Shown in pieces: positions 1 to 12,450 of a stretch of DNA of 64,000 nt. Below the pieces are notes generated by a model. The model was not told the origin of the DNA, did no database searches, and saw only the letters and a list, made by a program, of their open reading frames with translations. The stretch comes from Acanthaster planci (Eukaryota > Echinodermata > Asteroidea > Valvatida > Acanthasteridae). Each line of letters begins with the position of its first letter. Position 1 is the stretch's first letter. The stretch is taken from the NCBI RefSeq assembly GCF_001949145.1, contig NW_019091571.1, positions 368,005-432,004 on the forward strand, read 5' to 3'. The position numbers were made by a program, and so were the translations under genes.

Positions 1-181
1 GCGTCCAAACCTTTCTGATCTTGGATTTTCCACCCATGTCAAGTTTTAGTTCGTTTTCTGTTTTTTGGATCTTTTTAATTATCCTCTAGCTCTAAACTAA
101 CTTGACTTGTCAATGTCAGCTCCTCCCCATAACCTTGGCATTTTTACCCTCCTCCCCATCTCTCTCCCTGCCTCCTGACAG

Positions 182-349
182 TTCCTTCGGCCGCTATCAT
201 CTTCATCTCCGTCATCGCCGGAATGTTGCTCCTGCTCCTCCTCTTCTGCATGTACCTCAACAAGATGGCCTGCTTTGCCAACTGCGGAGGCTGCGACTGC
301 TTTGAGGAGAAGAAAGAATCCAAGAAGAAGGAGGGGAAATCTCAGCTCG
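182..349 (+). CDS. SYT14: SYT14-like exon: transmembrane helix and cysteine-rich juxtamembrane segment
   Basis: A pyrimidine-rich tract ending in ACAG at 178-181 precedes the exon, and it ends at the donor CG|GTAAGT. The 168-bp exon is phase 1-1. It encodes a hydrophobic helix (roughly AAIIFISVIAGMLLLLLL) followed by YLNK and a segment with five cysteines (CFANCGGCDC), then a lysine/glutamate-rich tail. This matches vertebrate SYT14, where one transmembrane helix is followed by YINKKFCFENVGG. The cysteines are likely palmitoylation sites (inference). The N-terminal extracellular or luminal exon lies outside the window. Confidence 0.82.
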
Positions 350-1278
350 GTAAGTCTGCATTAGGGTGTCATGAGATTCTAAATGGGTATGGTTCAGACA
401 GAAGGCTAGTTTTCACTAGTTTGCAATAACTGGCTTTCTGTGTTTGACAAAAATTATACTAGATTGTTTTGAATGTTGAGTCCAAAAATTCTAGTAATGA
501 CAGACAGTTGAAGAGATGCAAGGCCAGCTGCATTCAAATGACAGCAAACAGTGTACAGTAAGTTGTAAAACAAACACTGCTAAGCAGAAAGTGAAACTAG
601 CCCCACACTGTTTCCAGGATAGAACGGAAGCTTTCCAGCTCTGGAGATAGCCCTCCATCTGAACAATCTTTGAGGAGTTAGAAGAGGGGCATTAGTTTAT
701 CCCAGCCCCCCCTCCAAATTTTGAATCGGGTAAAAGGGATATTTCAAAGATTTGGTTGATATGGTTAAGCAAGTTGTAAACTTTGCAGTATGTCCAGTTT
801 GCCCAATAGCCAGTTGACGTTGGATTTAGTTAACCCGAAAAAACTGCAGGGGGTGGGTTTTTTAACGTGCAGGTTCTTCAACCTTGTAATTTTGCTTTGA
901 CCCATCCAAGCATGACCTGTGAAAATGTTAACCGCAGAAAGGAAAAAAGGAATTCTTAAATGAGTGCACGCATCCTCCGCGAAACAAATAAGTGGTTAAA
1001 AAGTCTACATATTCCCCCCAAACTTCTGAAAGTCAGGGCTTCACAAACAAACTTTTCAGTTTTTTTTAATTAAACTTACCTGTCCAATTAAAATTTTCCT
1101 CTTTTAAACAGCAGTCTTGTTTGTAATAACTTCTATATGTGCTAGGAGTTGAGTCACTGATTATATTCTCTCATTGATCTATGGGACCTAGTGTATATTC
1201 CTCTTTTTTGTGGGCATAGGCTTAGGCTCTGTGCATAGTATTTACTCTATAGGAAAACCTTGAACTCTTAATCAATGG

Positions 1279-1466
1279 GCTCTGAGGTGGACCAAGAGAG
1301 GGTGCAGTTTTCCCAGCAATGGAGGCTCCTTTGGTAGTCTGCGCATCATTGGTTCACAAACGACTATGAAATGCAATTGTTTCAGTCGCATCACTACCAA
1401 CAAAATGAACACTCCTGACCAACAAGGCTCTTATCAACTCATGAGGGGGTGCTTCTGCTGAAGGCA
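1279..1466 (+). repeat. Dispersed repeat family R1, copy 1
   Basis: Shares long stretches with copies at about 14040-14180 and 56110-56310. Common landmarks are TGGAGGCTCCTTTGGTAGT, CACAAACGACTATGAAATGC and GTGAGGGGGTGCTTCTGCT. Copies are diverged by substitutions and small indels, so this is an old interspersed repeat. Its class is not recognised. Confidence 0.7.
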
Positions 1467-2192
1467 GATAAATGGATTAAAGTGTGAGAAAGAATGTGTT
1501 AAATAGGCACAATAACAACAACTTCACAAGTCATTAGTGGTGATCGTTATGCCATTAAATAACAAATTCTCAGTTACTTATTGCAAAACTTAGCGTTAGT
1601 ATTTAGTTAACAATGTTCTGTTGCTAACCTGATGCTTACATGTACCTTTTGCAGTATTGGCTGATCGTGGGAAACTGTGTGGTCATGTGGTACTTTGACA
1701 TCTTTTGCTCAGACTCCATCCATACCGAGCAGAAACAAGAGAGGCCGTGGTTTGGCCTCCAGTACATGTAGCACTGATTTTTAACTTTGGTTGACACACT
1801 GTGTGAAAATACATTTGGTTTGGGGCATGCTGAACATGCAGGACAGATTATTGCTGAAATGAATGATCTTTGCATGTGCACCTTGCACGTGCACGTGCAA
1901 GTTGAATACCTTCCAACCAACCTGCTTCGTCTTCGCCAGTGAGGGCTCACTTCAACTTGGTGGAGGATTTAAATTAGTTTGTCCTTTCCCCTTAGCATAA
2001 GGGTCCCCTACACCCGAACCCAAGGTTTCCTGCCAATTCTGAATCCCCACACCAGCACAGAATCCAACACCTTCAGGCCCCAGTGCACGCGCAGCAGTTA
2101 CACAACCGGCGAATCCTGTGTCACACACCATTACCGGATTACCTTTATAACCCAGTTCTCCACTCGAGTCCGGCACACTCTACTGAGGACGG

Positions 2193-2330
2193 CCAGAGTA
2201 TCCTGGCCAAAACATCGGGTTAACACTCACCGGTTCTTCTAAGAACCACACCTCTTCCAAGCAAAGACATTGATTCCGTGGTGTACCCGCAAGCCTACAT
2301 CTCTTTTGTGCAAGTGAAACTCAATTCCAA
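2193..2330 (+). repeat. Dispersed repeat family R2, copy 1
   Basis: Carries GAGTATCCTGG, then CACTCACCGGTTCTTCTAAG with AACCACACCTC, then TGGTGTACCCGCAA. The first two parts recur at about 4384-4470 and the last two at about 10884-10980. The CGGTTCTT..AAGAACC core is partly palindromic. Confidence 0.6.
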
Positions 2331-2473
2331 GGAACCATTCTGCAACCAAAACATGACAAAACACGTGAAAAAGCAATGTTTCCTATTAAACGTTTTCATC
2401 AATTGTAGATTAATGAGCCATCCTTTTGCTAATTGTTCCTCTTGTCATGTTTATTACATTCTGCTCATCTTAG

Positions 2474-2632
2474 GAGAGAGTTACGGCTATGAGGATGATG
2501 ATTCATCCTCCGACAGCGACCATGAGATGCTGCTTCGTTATGAGCACTTTATCAACACCTCCAACGGAATCAAAGGAGGTCGGCCGGGCAGCTTCAAGGT
2601 CAAGAGCTCAGGCACGCTCGCGAGTGGTAGAG
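2474..2632 (+). CDS. SYT14: SYT14-like exon: acidic serine-rich linker
   Basis: The acceptor is CATCTTAG|GA and the donor is AG|GTAAGG. The 159-bp exon is phase 1-1 and joins in frame to the transmembrane exon. It encodes GESYGYEDDDSSSDSDHEML followed by an RYEHFINTSN-type segment and a basic/serine tail. This parallels the acidic serine-rich stretch (SSSESEDEALGKYHEAL-like) just after the transmembrane helix of vertebrate SYT14. It is likely cytosolic linker before C2A. Confidence 0.75.
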
Positions 2633-2949
2633 GTAAGGGCCAATGTCTGCTTCATTTTCCAACTGTGTGAATTCAATTCACAAGCAGCCTTGCCATTGGC
2701 TGATCTTAGGGAGGGGGGGCCAATGGGACGGGGACAGAATTGTTTTTGTTGACAAAGGCAATTTTGGGGATCATATGATTTCCCTTCCAAGAGCATGTAA
2801 AAAATGTAGCCCCATCCCTCTGAAAAGCCATTGAAAGTTACATAATTTCGCCAATATTTAGGGCCCCCTCAAAAAAAGTTACCCCTCAAAAATCTGGTGC
2901 TGCAGCCACCCTTGATCCTTGGAAGTGGTTTTGCACGGTGAATTCTTTC

Positions 2950-3085
2950 TACCGGTAGTTACCTAAACCACTTTCTGCCTGGTGGAGCTTGCTTGTGTGG
3001 AACGAGTTGCCGGGTGATTTTTCATGATTTTCCGTTTTCAAAATTGTTAAAGAAATTTATATCTTCATTTACTGGACGCTTACAC
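2950..3085 (+). mobile_element. LINE reverse-transcriptase C-terminal relic
   Basis: Translating around 2998-3060 gives WNELPGDFS, a stop, then FSVFKIVKEIYIF. This resembles the WNxLP...SxxxFK tail of CR1/Jockey-type non-LTR reverse transcriptases. The frame is broken by a stop and the element is a short 5'-truncated remnant. Confidence 0.5.
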
Positions 3086-4383
3086 ACTCGCGATGCAGTT
3101 AGTCCTGCCGCCCAGTAAAGAGAGCCCAGATTGCGCGGTGTTGTGTAATTTCCTTTGTTCCCGAAATTGGCCTATTGTGTTGCTGAATGGCAGTGGTGTC
3201 TTTACAAATGCGGCCAGATTAGTGTGCAGCGGTATTGTGTTGCTCATGGCTGGAGTGCTGGAGCACTTTTGTCCCCGCTGCTAATTTGCCGGCACTGAAT
3301 GCCGCAAACAGTGTGTTATACTGTTTCAAAACTGATGGATTACCTCCGAAAAAGCCAAACTTTTGGCACTTCCCAGCAGCTTGGTCTTTTATTCCAAGCT
3401 TGCTCTTTTGTTACAAGGTCCAATTTCCTTTGTCCGATTTCAGACACCCCAACCATGCATATAAAGCCAACGACTTCATACTTTTGCTGAGTTCATGTTT
3501 GATTTAATATTTGTCACTGTCAAGGCTTTTGATGTTTGTGCCAAAAGCAAGATGTGTTGGGTACGTTTCATGAGAGGGAGAGAGGAATAAACGTGCGGTT
3601 AGGTGTACGGTTATGTTTGCATAAATATAGTCTGTCCTATATGTTTGGGGTTTTAAATGTATGCGTAAGATACCCGCAGTGGTGGGAACCTCCTGTGATC
3701 GAGTGTCGTAGAACACTCCTTGCACATATCAATAGAAATCCATTGATTGAGTGAAACTGAGTGAAGACACCGAGACTGAGAGAGTGGTGGTACTGAAAAG
3801 AACTAGACTTGAATCAAGTCTGACTTACATTGCTCTTTCCCAGTCAGCCATCCCTTCAGCCTGTATGCACTACATGGTCTTTGCGCTCGGCCCGGCAGCT
3901 CGCATAACCCTTATAAAGCGTCCTCATTTGATAGTCTTATTGTACAACATGTGTCATATGTCACCAGTCAGTAAGTCCGACTTGACAAATAAGCCATCGG
4001 ACCCCCAGTCGGTAATATGTAGTTATTCATAATTACATATGAACGACATGATCTTGCAGAATGTATATGGAATTTCCACCAATCAAAGTAGTCAGACTTG
4101 TAGACTCGTTCATTATAATGCAGGTATGAATGACGTAAAAATAAGTCCGGCAATGTGATTGGCTGCTACCACATTTGGTAGATGAGCCCATTCGCTGTGT
4201 ATAAACAGTTTGCAGATTTTTCAAGTCAGGATTTCTGAACTGAACTCATAGTAATAAGTGGACACAAGAGGGCGCGAAGCAAGTAACAGTGCGCAGTCTT
4301 GATGTGTATCCAAAGCATAAACAGAGACGTCACAGAGATCCTGACTTGAGTCAAGTCTAGAGAAGAACCGATGCGTGAGCATA

Positions 4384-4470
4384 TTGTCCAGAGTATCCTG
4401 GTTGAAACATTGAGTTCTCACTCCCCAGTTCTTTTCCGAACCACCACTTTCATAGGAGAGATTGCTTTCA
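4384..4470 (+). repeat. Dispersed repeat family R2, copy 2
   Basis: GAGTATCCTGGTTGAAACAT followed by CTCACTCCCCAGTTCTTTTC and CGAACCACCAC aligns with 2193-2255, but is shorter and diverged. Confidence 0.45.
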
Positions 4471-4994
4471 CACAGAGTACCCACAAACATTTCAGTCTAG
4501 CTTTCACTATGCAAACTTTCAAATCTTACAAATCCATCTGTGCCTACTCCCCTCATTTTGTTTGGAACATCCCTGAATCCTTTACAATTCTTTACAATCC
4601 TTCTGCACAGCAAACCTGTGTAACATTCTTTAAAACCTGTTTATAAGGTATTTCTGGCAAATGCAAAAGCAGAGTAAATTTGGCATCATTTTGCAGCAAA
4701 ATTTGTTTGAGTTGAAATGTGTTCAGATTTGCAGTGCAAATGCATACGTGTACCTCTACGTGGTCTGATGTCACAACGTTTGTTTATGCGCCAAGTATGG
4801 GGGGTATGAACCAGCCTTGAACTTTCAAAGTACACCAAGATCTGTGTAAAATGAGGGCAACTGGGTTGTGTATCCCTGGAGAATTCTGACAAACTGGTGA
4901 GGGTATGGCCTCCTGCTGCCAACAATTGTACAGTTTAAACAAAAGGATGATAGTTACAAGCATTATTGTAGTGAAGACCATTACCAGACCAGAC

Positions 4995-5335
4995 GTAAAC
5001 CAGCTACAAAAGCAGTAAGGAGACCAGTCACAAGACCAGTCACAAGACCAGTCACAGGACCAGTCACAGGACCAGTCACAAGACCAGTCACAAGACTAGT
5101 CATAAGACCAGTCATGTGACCAGTCACAAGACCAATCACAAGACCAGTCACAGGACCAGTCACAGGACCAGTCACAAGACCAGTCACAAGACTAGTCATA
5201 AGACCAGTCATGTGACCAGTCACAAGACCAATCACAAGACCAGTCACAGGACCAGTCACAAGACCAGTCACAAGACCGGTCACAGGACCAGTCACAGGAC
5301 CAGTCACAAGACTAGTCATGAGACCAGTCAATAGT
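4995..5335 (+). repeat. 12-bp minisatellite with 96-bp higher-order period
   Basis: About 27 tandem units of a 12-mer close to CCAGTCACAAGA, with variants CAGTCACAGGAC, CTAGTCATAAGA and CAGTCATGTGAC. The block starting CATAAGACCAGTCATGTGAC occurs at 5101 and again at 5197, exactly 96 bp (eight units) apart, showing amplification of a multi-unit block. As 12 is a multiple of three, several frames stay open (TSHK repeats on +, TGLV/TGPV repeats on -). These are not taken as genes. Confidence 0.92.
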
Positions 5336-8300
5336 AAAGAAATCCTTTTGTTGCAGTTCATTTGAATACTTTGCGACTTTACCAGTAAGCTTAAGTCAGA
5401 CTGGAGATCTTGTGTTTGTCTCGTGATAATCTCGTGGGATCTTGTAATGGTCTCAGTATGTCTTGACCACAATGCTGGTATGTATATGCATTTGTATGAA
5501 CAGCGCAATGGTTTTGAAATATTATTTGGATGCTGTATCACTGTGCCAGTGAGGTATTCCACTCTGCTGAATGCATATCATGCATATGTAGAAAGCGTAG
5601 GAGGTTGTTGACACCAGAGGATGTTCCCTGGGACAATTCTCAAACAAATCCTACATGCAACCCATCACCTGGTTGTGTTGGAATTTGATGGATTTACTCT
5701 AGGTTGCACAACACAGCCAGCATTGCAGATACATGTATGTATGTCAGCGCACTTTACACACATTTAAAGACAGATTAACTGTGAACAGTCTACCCTGAAG
5801 TTTAACAGGACAAACCCATGATGTTAAAAAGGATAGTACATAACATATGTATGCATTAAGACACAATGCAAAGTACACGTAGCATACATGTAGGCCTGCA
5901 ATCACCAACTGTCAATGTGTGCATTTCCAATAACATCCCTTTGAAAGTGCACATGGCCATGCATTGTGCATGTAAATATGTCAACTTCCAAAGTACACGG
6001 TAAAGTGTGTAAATATTGTCTGGGGGTTCTTTACTAGAAGCAGAGCTATGCATTCCCGTGCGATGCTCAATGACGTGAGGTGCTGCTGTGCACCAGGCTG
6101 ATGTATTTTAGCCTCTTTAAAAAGACATTATAGATGCTTTTTATTCATAGAGCAGCCACCCTTAGCCATTTTAGATATAAAGTCACTAACTGTACCACAA
6201 TTCAGATACAAGTAGTTACCAAGGTTTTTTTTGTATAGAATTTCAATTGCTCTTCTGTGAGCTGAGATTCTTCACAAAGAAGACGAGGAAGTTTGATTTT
6301 CTTTTTAATTTTCATTTTTCTCTTGGACAAATCTTTCAGGAGGAGGGAAGTAAAAAAATTATCCTATTCTCAAGACTGAAGATGAACGCCAACCAAGAAT
6401 CGATTATATTTATTAATCCATATAAAATGGGAAAAGCTTCCCCAGCGCACAAAGAAAATTGATAACTTCTGTTTAGAATTATTACTTTTAAAGTAAGGAT
6501 GGGTGCTGATGACTTGCCCTATTTCATAATAAAGTGCTGTTTGTTTTTGAAGTATTTTTCATGTGTCTTTCAAGTTTTCTTGAAATAGATTGTCTCAATA
6601 AAAAACTTGTGTTCTTTCTGCTTACATGTAGCAATGCCTTGTTTGGATGGTAATTTGGCAACAAAGTTGGTTTTAGACTAGTATGCATACTGCAGTATTG
6701 GTTTTGGTCGCAATAGCCTTTCTTAGAAAATAGCAAGAATCTTACATGTATATTCTCTTTAAACAGATCAAAATTGGTTACTGAACGGAATGTGCTTTCT
6801 GTGTTTGATTTTTTCTTTACCTTTAAAAAAAAAAGCCAAAGGCATTCTCGTGGAAACGATTGTAGACTGTCATGACAGTGAAAGCCTGTGCTCATATGGT
6901 AGGGGAGAGTTTTGGTTGTGTTTGCCGTGATTTGTGATATTAATGTTTCACTGAAACAGTTGCTCCAAAGGAGAGGCAGACCACTTATTGGTTTCTGTAG
7001 TTACCTACTGTAGTTATGCTTTCATTCAGTATCCACAGCTGGCTTCCTTTGAAAGGATTAAGAAAAAGATGGAAGCTTGCAGTAGGAGTGAAAAGTTGCC
7101 AAATTGGCAAATTCTGTAAGTTTGGGTTTCTTAGATCTTTAATGAAATCAAAAACCTTTACAGAGCAAACTTGGGCCTTTGTTTTTATTCATAATGGAAG
7201 AAATGCTAAGAAAATACAGAGTTGGTTGTTTACATAGCAGGTTTATTTCTTTAGAACCCCAAAATTGTATCAATAAAGAATGTACAGCAAAGCATCGTGG
7301 GATTGCTGTTCTTTTTTTAGCACTGGTGTTTGAAGTGTTTGTCTGCACTGCACTTTAATTCAGCATGATGTGCACAATAACTTTTTATTTTACACTTGTT
7401 GCACAACAGATCATGAATCACGTTTTATTTTACCGATAGTTAGGCAAAAGTTTAAAGAGGGGGGACATATTATTCAAATTCTTGTCACGAATTTGAAGCG
7501 AGTTATGGTAACTATATCTTGTCAAATGCGGACTTTTTCCTCATGGCTGGGTCTACCGGTATTTGTACCAGGATTTCGTCCGGATCTGGCCCATAAAAAA
7601 TTGCTGAACTGACTACACTTCCATGCTGAGGGATTTTATATTTCAGTGCCGTCATTTTGGTGGCAATCCATCATTTATGCATCCCTGCTGTGAGAGGTAC
7701 ACCCATATTATTTCTGGTTGAATTGAGGAAATAAAGTCAGTCATTGGTGTAATACACTGCAACCCACCTTGCTGGATGTAAAACCTCCAGTCTTTCCAAG
7801 TAAAATTACACCGTAAACTTATCTTATCGACAAGATCTTCAATTTGACACTCAAAAAAACCATGAGGCCTCTACTGTTCTCTGTCAGTATGTTGAATACA
7901 TCCCCCAGGTTGGTTGGAACATTCTTAAAATTTATGACAATGCCTTGCGTGTGATGTACTGCTTCTGAGCTGCAAGTTAACACAAATAAAAGACGGATTT
8001 GAAATATCAGTCTTTCTGTACTCTGCCTCAGGTGCTTCTCTTAGAATGTGGAGAACTGCATAATTTGACTCAGTGCCGTCTGGTGTGTTGAGTATGCAAA
8101 ATGTACATGTGCAGTGTATGTTAACTGAAGGTTTATTATTTTTGTAAAACAGGCTTGCTAAGGGATAACATTGGCCGTGTTACATGTATCAATGGACTGT
8201 ATTTTACAATGTCCAGTTTTTTCTTGGATTTAATGCAATTATGCCATCGTCAGTACATGTAGCTTTTTGTCGGAAATTTGTTAAGAGTTACTCATATTAT

Positions 8301-9159
8301 TTAATGAGCAGTCACTAATTTGACTCTGTTCATAAATACATGTATGATATACACCTGTACTACATGTACATGTATGTACATGTAGGGACATTTTCACGAA
8401 TGACGGAACATGCTTTAAACTTTTATGCTTTGATAGGTTTAACTTCCAGACCCTTCCTTGAATTTTTTGGTTCGTTGCCAGCGTGTTATGTTTTGGTCAA
8501 AAGAAGTGAGGCTGATGAAATCCTGTGGTTTTTTGGTGTTGTCCTGTTTTGAATGGTGCCCATTCTGAGGCTGTCTTCACGTTGCATTGTGGACAGAACA
8601 GAGGACAGAATTTCGTAAGAGCAAATCCCAGGGTATGCACCACTCTGAATTAAGGATTGGACTCACAGATAAAGAGGAGATTTCATAAGAATTTGCATCT
8701 TAAGGGTGGCTTTTTGTGTCCTATGGGTCTTCCATATGGTACTGTGGTGTAGTGTGGTTCTGACGCTCCAAGGTGTGGCATATAACATACATGTACATTA
8801 GCACCTTACAGCATGCAAGCCAGCACGGTTTCTCAAGTATTTCAGATGGCACAAGCTAGACTAGAAAGGTCAACCAGATCAGCAAAATCTTCCTTTTGAA
8901 ATGAAATTCATGATTTGTTCTTATTTTAGTACCAAAGACATAAAAAGTCAACTAGATTTGAAACTTGCATTTTTTATTCTGAGCAACATGGCCCAATTTT
9001 TGGGAAATTACCTAAGCAAAAACAGCTTACCCACCAAAATGCTATGACATGTATATTGTTGTGACGAGTTCCCTGCTGATAAATTGCCAAGCAGTATCAT
9101 CATTAAAAATCAATAAAATGTGACTTAAAGTTGATTTATTTGGCCAGTGTTAGTTGGAT

Positions 9160-9335
9160 TGCACGGATCTTATCAAAGCATTAGATCAAGGTTATTAGAA
9201 TGTTGTGATCTAATCAAATCATTAAAGTCACAACCATTGGAATGCTGCGATCTAATCAGACCATTTGATCACAACCACTGGAGTGTTGTAATGTAATTAG
9301 ACCATTTGATCACAACCGTTAGAATGGTTGTAATG
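9160..9335 (+). repeat. 41-bp tandem repeat array
   Basis: About four diverged units of roughly 41 bp. Each contains GATCTAATCAGACCATTTGA followed by TCACAACC and a GGAATG-like end. The two central units are each exactly 41 bp. Confidence 0.8.
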
Positions 9336-10463
9336 TAACAAAAGGAAAACCCATGAAAATGCTTACAGGAGGGGGAAAGTTCAACCTTCTCCTTTCTCCC
9401 AAAAAATATTAGAGGAAAGTACCTGGTAATTAAGTGTCAAAATTAGTAGAAATACAGATACGGTTAATTACTGTTTCTTTATGTATTTCCAATCATTTCA
9501 CATTTGTCAAACATTGAAAAAATATTTTGGGTAAGCTTTCTCCCATATAATGTATTGCTGCCCTGCTGAAGAAAGCTATTAGATGAGGTTCATGCATCTA
9601 GTGGTTATTTTTTTTGGGGGGGGGCATAGGAAGCAAGCATGACATGACCTGTTCTTGCTTAGAATTTATGCAACACTTTCAGATTTGTTCAATGTCATAA
9701 ACCAGGTACATGGGGCTCCCCCTTCCCCTTTCTATTTTCTAACCTTCTCCTTGACTCGTGATTTGATGTGTTTCACTCCTTTGATTAATCTAGTTTTCCA
9801 ATAAGTTAATTCTCTTGCCAAAATGCCAGCATTTCTTACCAGACTGAAACACTGACTGACTCCCATATGTGTGCCATGTTACTAATCCACTAACAACCAG
9901 GCCGATTGAACTAAAAAATACCAGCTCTACGTGTATATGAGTACATGAACGTGCCCATGAATGTTTTTTCCTGCGTCCTTGGTTTAATAAAGCAACCTGA
10001 ACGTAAATTCAGTACATACCGGTAGGCTATGCCTAGTAGGACTATGTTCATTGTGTCCATCGACTTTCTGGTTAGCTTCTTTATTTGGATATGGCAAGCA
10101 TGAAAGAAGCTCTTATGAATAATGTATGAAGTGGTTTAGCCTTCGCTTCAGTAGTTGCCAGGAATAATGAGTTCTCGCCCTCAATAGTTTGTGCCTGGTG
10201 TACTGAGTTCCGCATTGTGGTTTTTACATTGTATCATGTGGGTAGCATCAGAGTACAGCCTGCCCTGTGGTCTGCCACTGTGACAGTCCTGGTGCTGTTG
10301 TAAACACAAAGTAATTGAAGCAGTGCATATGGTGAAACATAGTCGTGACTTGTAACTTTCATGCACTGAAAAGCATGTGCTAGTTCACCCTTGGGACTGA
10401 TGAAACCATCACCGCAGACAGTGCATAGGCTGTAGCCAACCCTAAATTTCCGTACACACTGCC

Positions 10464-10827
10464 ATGTTGGAATCACTGACGGGATGGATCACGGAAGTGG
10501 TCCAGTCCATGTCGTCCAACGATCAAAACGAGAGTCAACCCCCGAGTAACAACAACGAGACAAAAGGCATTGACAACCCTGCTCTAGAGTTGACGGAAGA
10601 GAGTGAGGGGGGGAATCGGGAAGAAAAGGCGGAGTTTGCTGTCTACAAGTGGGTGGGCAAGGAAGAGGAGTCTGTTGTGGACAAAACGGAGGAAACAGTT
10701 GCGAACAAGGAAGAGGTTTCTATGGGAAGCTGTGATGAAGCTAGCACTGGCTTAAACACTACCGATAATCCAGACCAGTATTATACATATAAGATACCCA
10801 AGTGGCTTGAGGCACCAACTAGTAACG
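10464..10827 (+). CDS. SYT14: Putative alternative first exon of SYT14-like gene (acidic N-terminus)
   Basis: The ATG at 10464 follows an in-frame stop (TAA at 10443) with no AG between them, so translation must start here or later in the exon. The exon ends in a phase-1 donor (AACG|GTAAGA), which fits the next phase-1 acceptor. It encodes about 121 residues starting MLESLTGWITEVVQSMSS, then a hydrophilic segment rich in glutamate, asparagine and serine, ending YYTYKIPKWLEAPTSN. There is no signal peptide or membrane helix, so this isoform would be cytosolic or bound through its first amphipathic stretch. No homologue is recognised; assignment rests on position, strand and splice phase. Confidence 0.6.
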
Positions 10828-12351
10828 GTAAGATGATTTGAAGCTTTGCATGCTGGATGAAACATGAGAAAGGGCTTCGCAGGTACACCACTCACCGGTT
10901 CTTTTTAGAACCACACCTCGTCCAAAAGAGATTGATTCCATGGTGTACCCGCAAACCCATTTCTCATCTGTGAGCAGTCAAGTTGGAGAAGTTAAGGAGG
11001 GGGAATAGTTTGATATACAACTTAGAAAACAGAAATTTCAAAAGTGGAACACCCAAAAATCCAAACAAAAAAGTATTTGTTACTGTAATCGCACCATGCA
11101 TCAACCATTGCTTTAATAACTATACCGAGAAAAAACATGCCGTCGCTAGAGGGATTTTTTATACGTTATATTGAGATTTTTTTAAGCTGAATTTTAATCA
11201 TGAATTCAAGAAAGAGCATTGCTCATGGGTCGCCTTTCCTGAGAACCAGTTAAAAAAAATTTCTCAGTCGTTCAGGTCATTCAGTTTGCTGGCTTTGCAG
11301 ATGGGGGCATCGGCGTCATAATACCTTAATGGCTTAGAATATCGTAGTGTACTTTAAAGCTTATGAAGCATAACAATGTTGACCACTAATGTTCATCGGC
11401 ATGGCACTCACTTCTTTGTACTGTATCCTGCAACATGGTTCAGAAAAGGATCAAACTCTGCGTTAGGGATTGATAGGGACTGCATTTTGATGGCTACATA
11501 AAATTCAAGGCATATTATGGATGTCTCTGTTGACCAGTAAAATAAATGGGTCCTAAAAAAAATATGCCAGTTCATATTCCAAGAAAATTCTATGATGTTG
11601 CCTACACATGTAAGTTGAGACACTATCATGCTGACTTTTTGTACAACTCTGTGATGGTCATTTATGTCAGATTTGTTAAAAACAGCAATTTGGTACCTAG
11701 AATTTTTTTTACCGTGCAATAGTTTGTACATTTTGCCATGCACTTTGCACAGGCAGTCGGAGAACACATTCGTTTGGCAACAATTCAAGTACAGCATATG
11801 TGGCACGGTTTTTATAGTCCTGTTTTTCGTCTGCGCTTGGCTTGGCACAGAGGATTTGTAAACATGTCTCTGCAATTTCTGCATGCAGTAGCGGGTGGCA
11901 CGTACTCCTACCCGCTCTTCAGTGATTCCTATTGCTCTTGTACCCACACCAAGGCACAAACTAGTCCACAGAGGCTGAATGTTTCTGAAGCCTGCACGTG
12001 TCAGTGTACAACAGCTGGGCATTGTAACTGTACTTATTTTGTGACTTTGTCCAAGAATGTCAAAAAGGCAATGATGTAGAGAAAACTGTCATACAAATCC
12101 TCAACAAATGAATTGCAGGGCCAGTGTGAATAACGTCCAACTTAATAATATACTCTTGCTGTGGTATGGTATCGTTCAGAAGTCAGAATTTTTGTCTGAC
12201 AACAATCCTATGCCTTGGACAAATTTACTGTGAATCAATAACTAGCATCAGCTGGTTAAACTGGGAATAGTTTTAAAGGGAAACTTTTTTTCACGTGTCC
12301 TGTGATCACATGTAAACTTTTGGCAAATAAATGAATTGCCCTTTGTTTCAG
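10828..12351. other. Intron, no gene seen
   Basis: Carries repeat R2 copy 3 at about 10884-10980. The remainder shows no recognised exon or RNA gene. Confidence 0.5.
10884..10980 (+). repeat. Dispersed repeat family R2, copy 3
   Basis: CACTCACCGGTTCTTTTTAG followed by AACCACACCTCGTCCA and TGGTGTACCCGCAAACC aligns closely with 2223-2325. Confidence 0.6.
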
Positions 12352-12450
12352 GCGAAAAACGACACCACGTGTCAGTTCTGCATAGTGTTAGTCTGAGCCC
12401 CCAACCCCAAACAGACATAATATGGTATGACAGCGAGGAGCCAGACCCTG
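12352..12450 (+). CDS. SYT14: Putative small cassette exon of SYT14-like gene
   Basis: A strong acceptor (CCCTTTGTTTCAG|GC) opens a 99-bp block that ends at the donor CCTG|GTATGC. Read in phase 1 it stays open and gives EKRHHVSVLHSVSLSPQPQT then DIIWYDSEEPDP. Phase 1-1 and length divisible by three let it be included or skipped without changing frame, joining the exon ending at 10827 (or the one at 2632) to the later phase-1 exon. There is no known motif; support is from splice signals and phase only. Confidence 0.55.

Larger units (their letters stand above)
350..2473. other. Intron, no gene seen
   Basis: Intron between the transmembrane exon and the acidic-linker exon. It holds one copy of a dispersed repeat (about 1279-1466) and one of another (about 2193-2330), both listed separately. 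No coding exon was recognised in the rest. Confidence 0.6.
2633..10463. other. Long intron, no gene seen
   Basis: No coding exon was recognised. It contains a LINE relic (about 2950-3085), a repeat copy (4384-4470), a 12-bp minisatellite (4995-5335) and a 41-bp tandem array (9160-9335). AATAAA hexamers occur near 6528 and 7272 but no terminal exon is evident. Confidence 0.55.

Noticed and set aside
4981-5562. A 193-residue minus-strand frame with many TGLVTGPVTG repeats, and a plus-strand TSHKTSHR frame
   Set aside because: Both are translations of the 12-bp minisatellite, which stays open because its unit is a multiple of three.
11408-12022. 204-residue minus-strand frame
   Set aside because: Lies in an intron, has no domain, and its composition looks like translated non-coding DNA.
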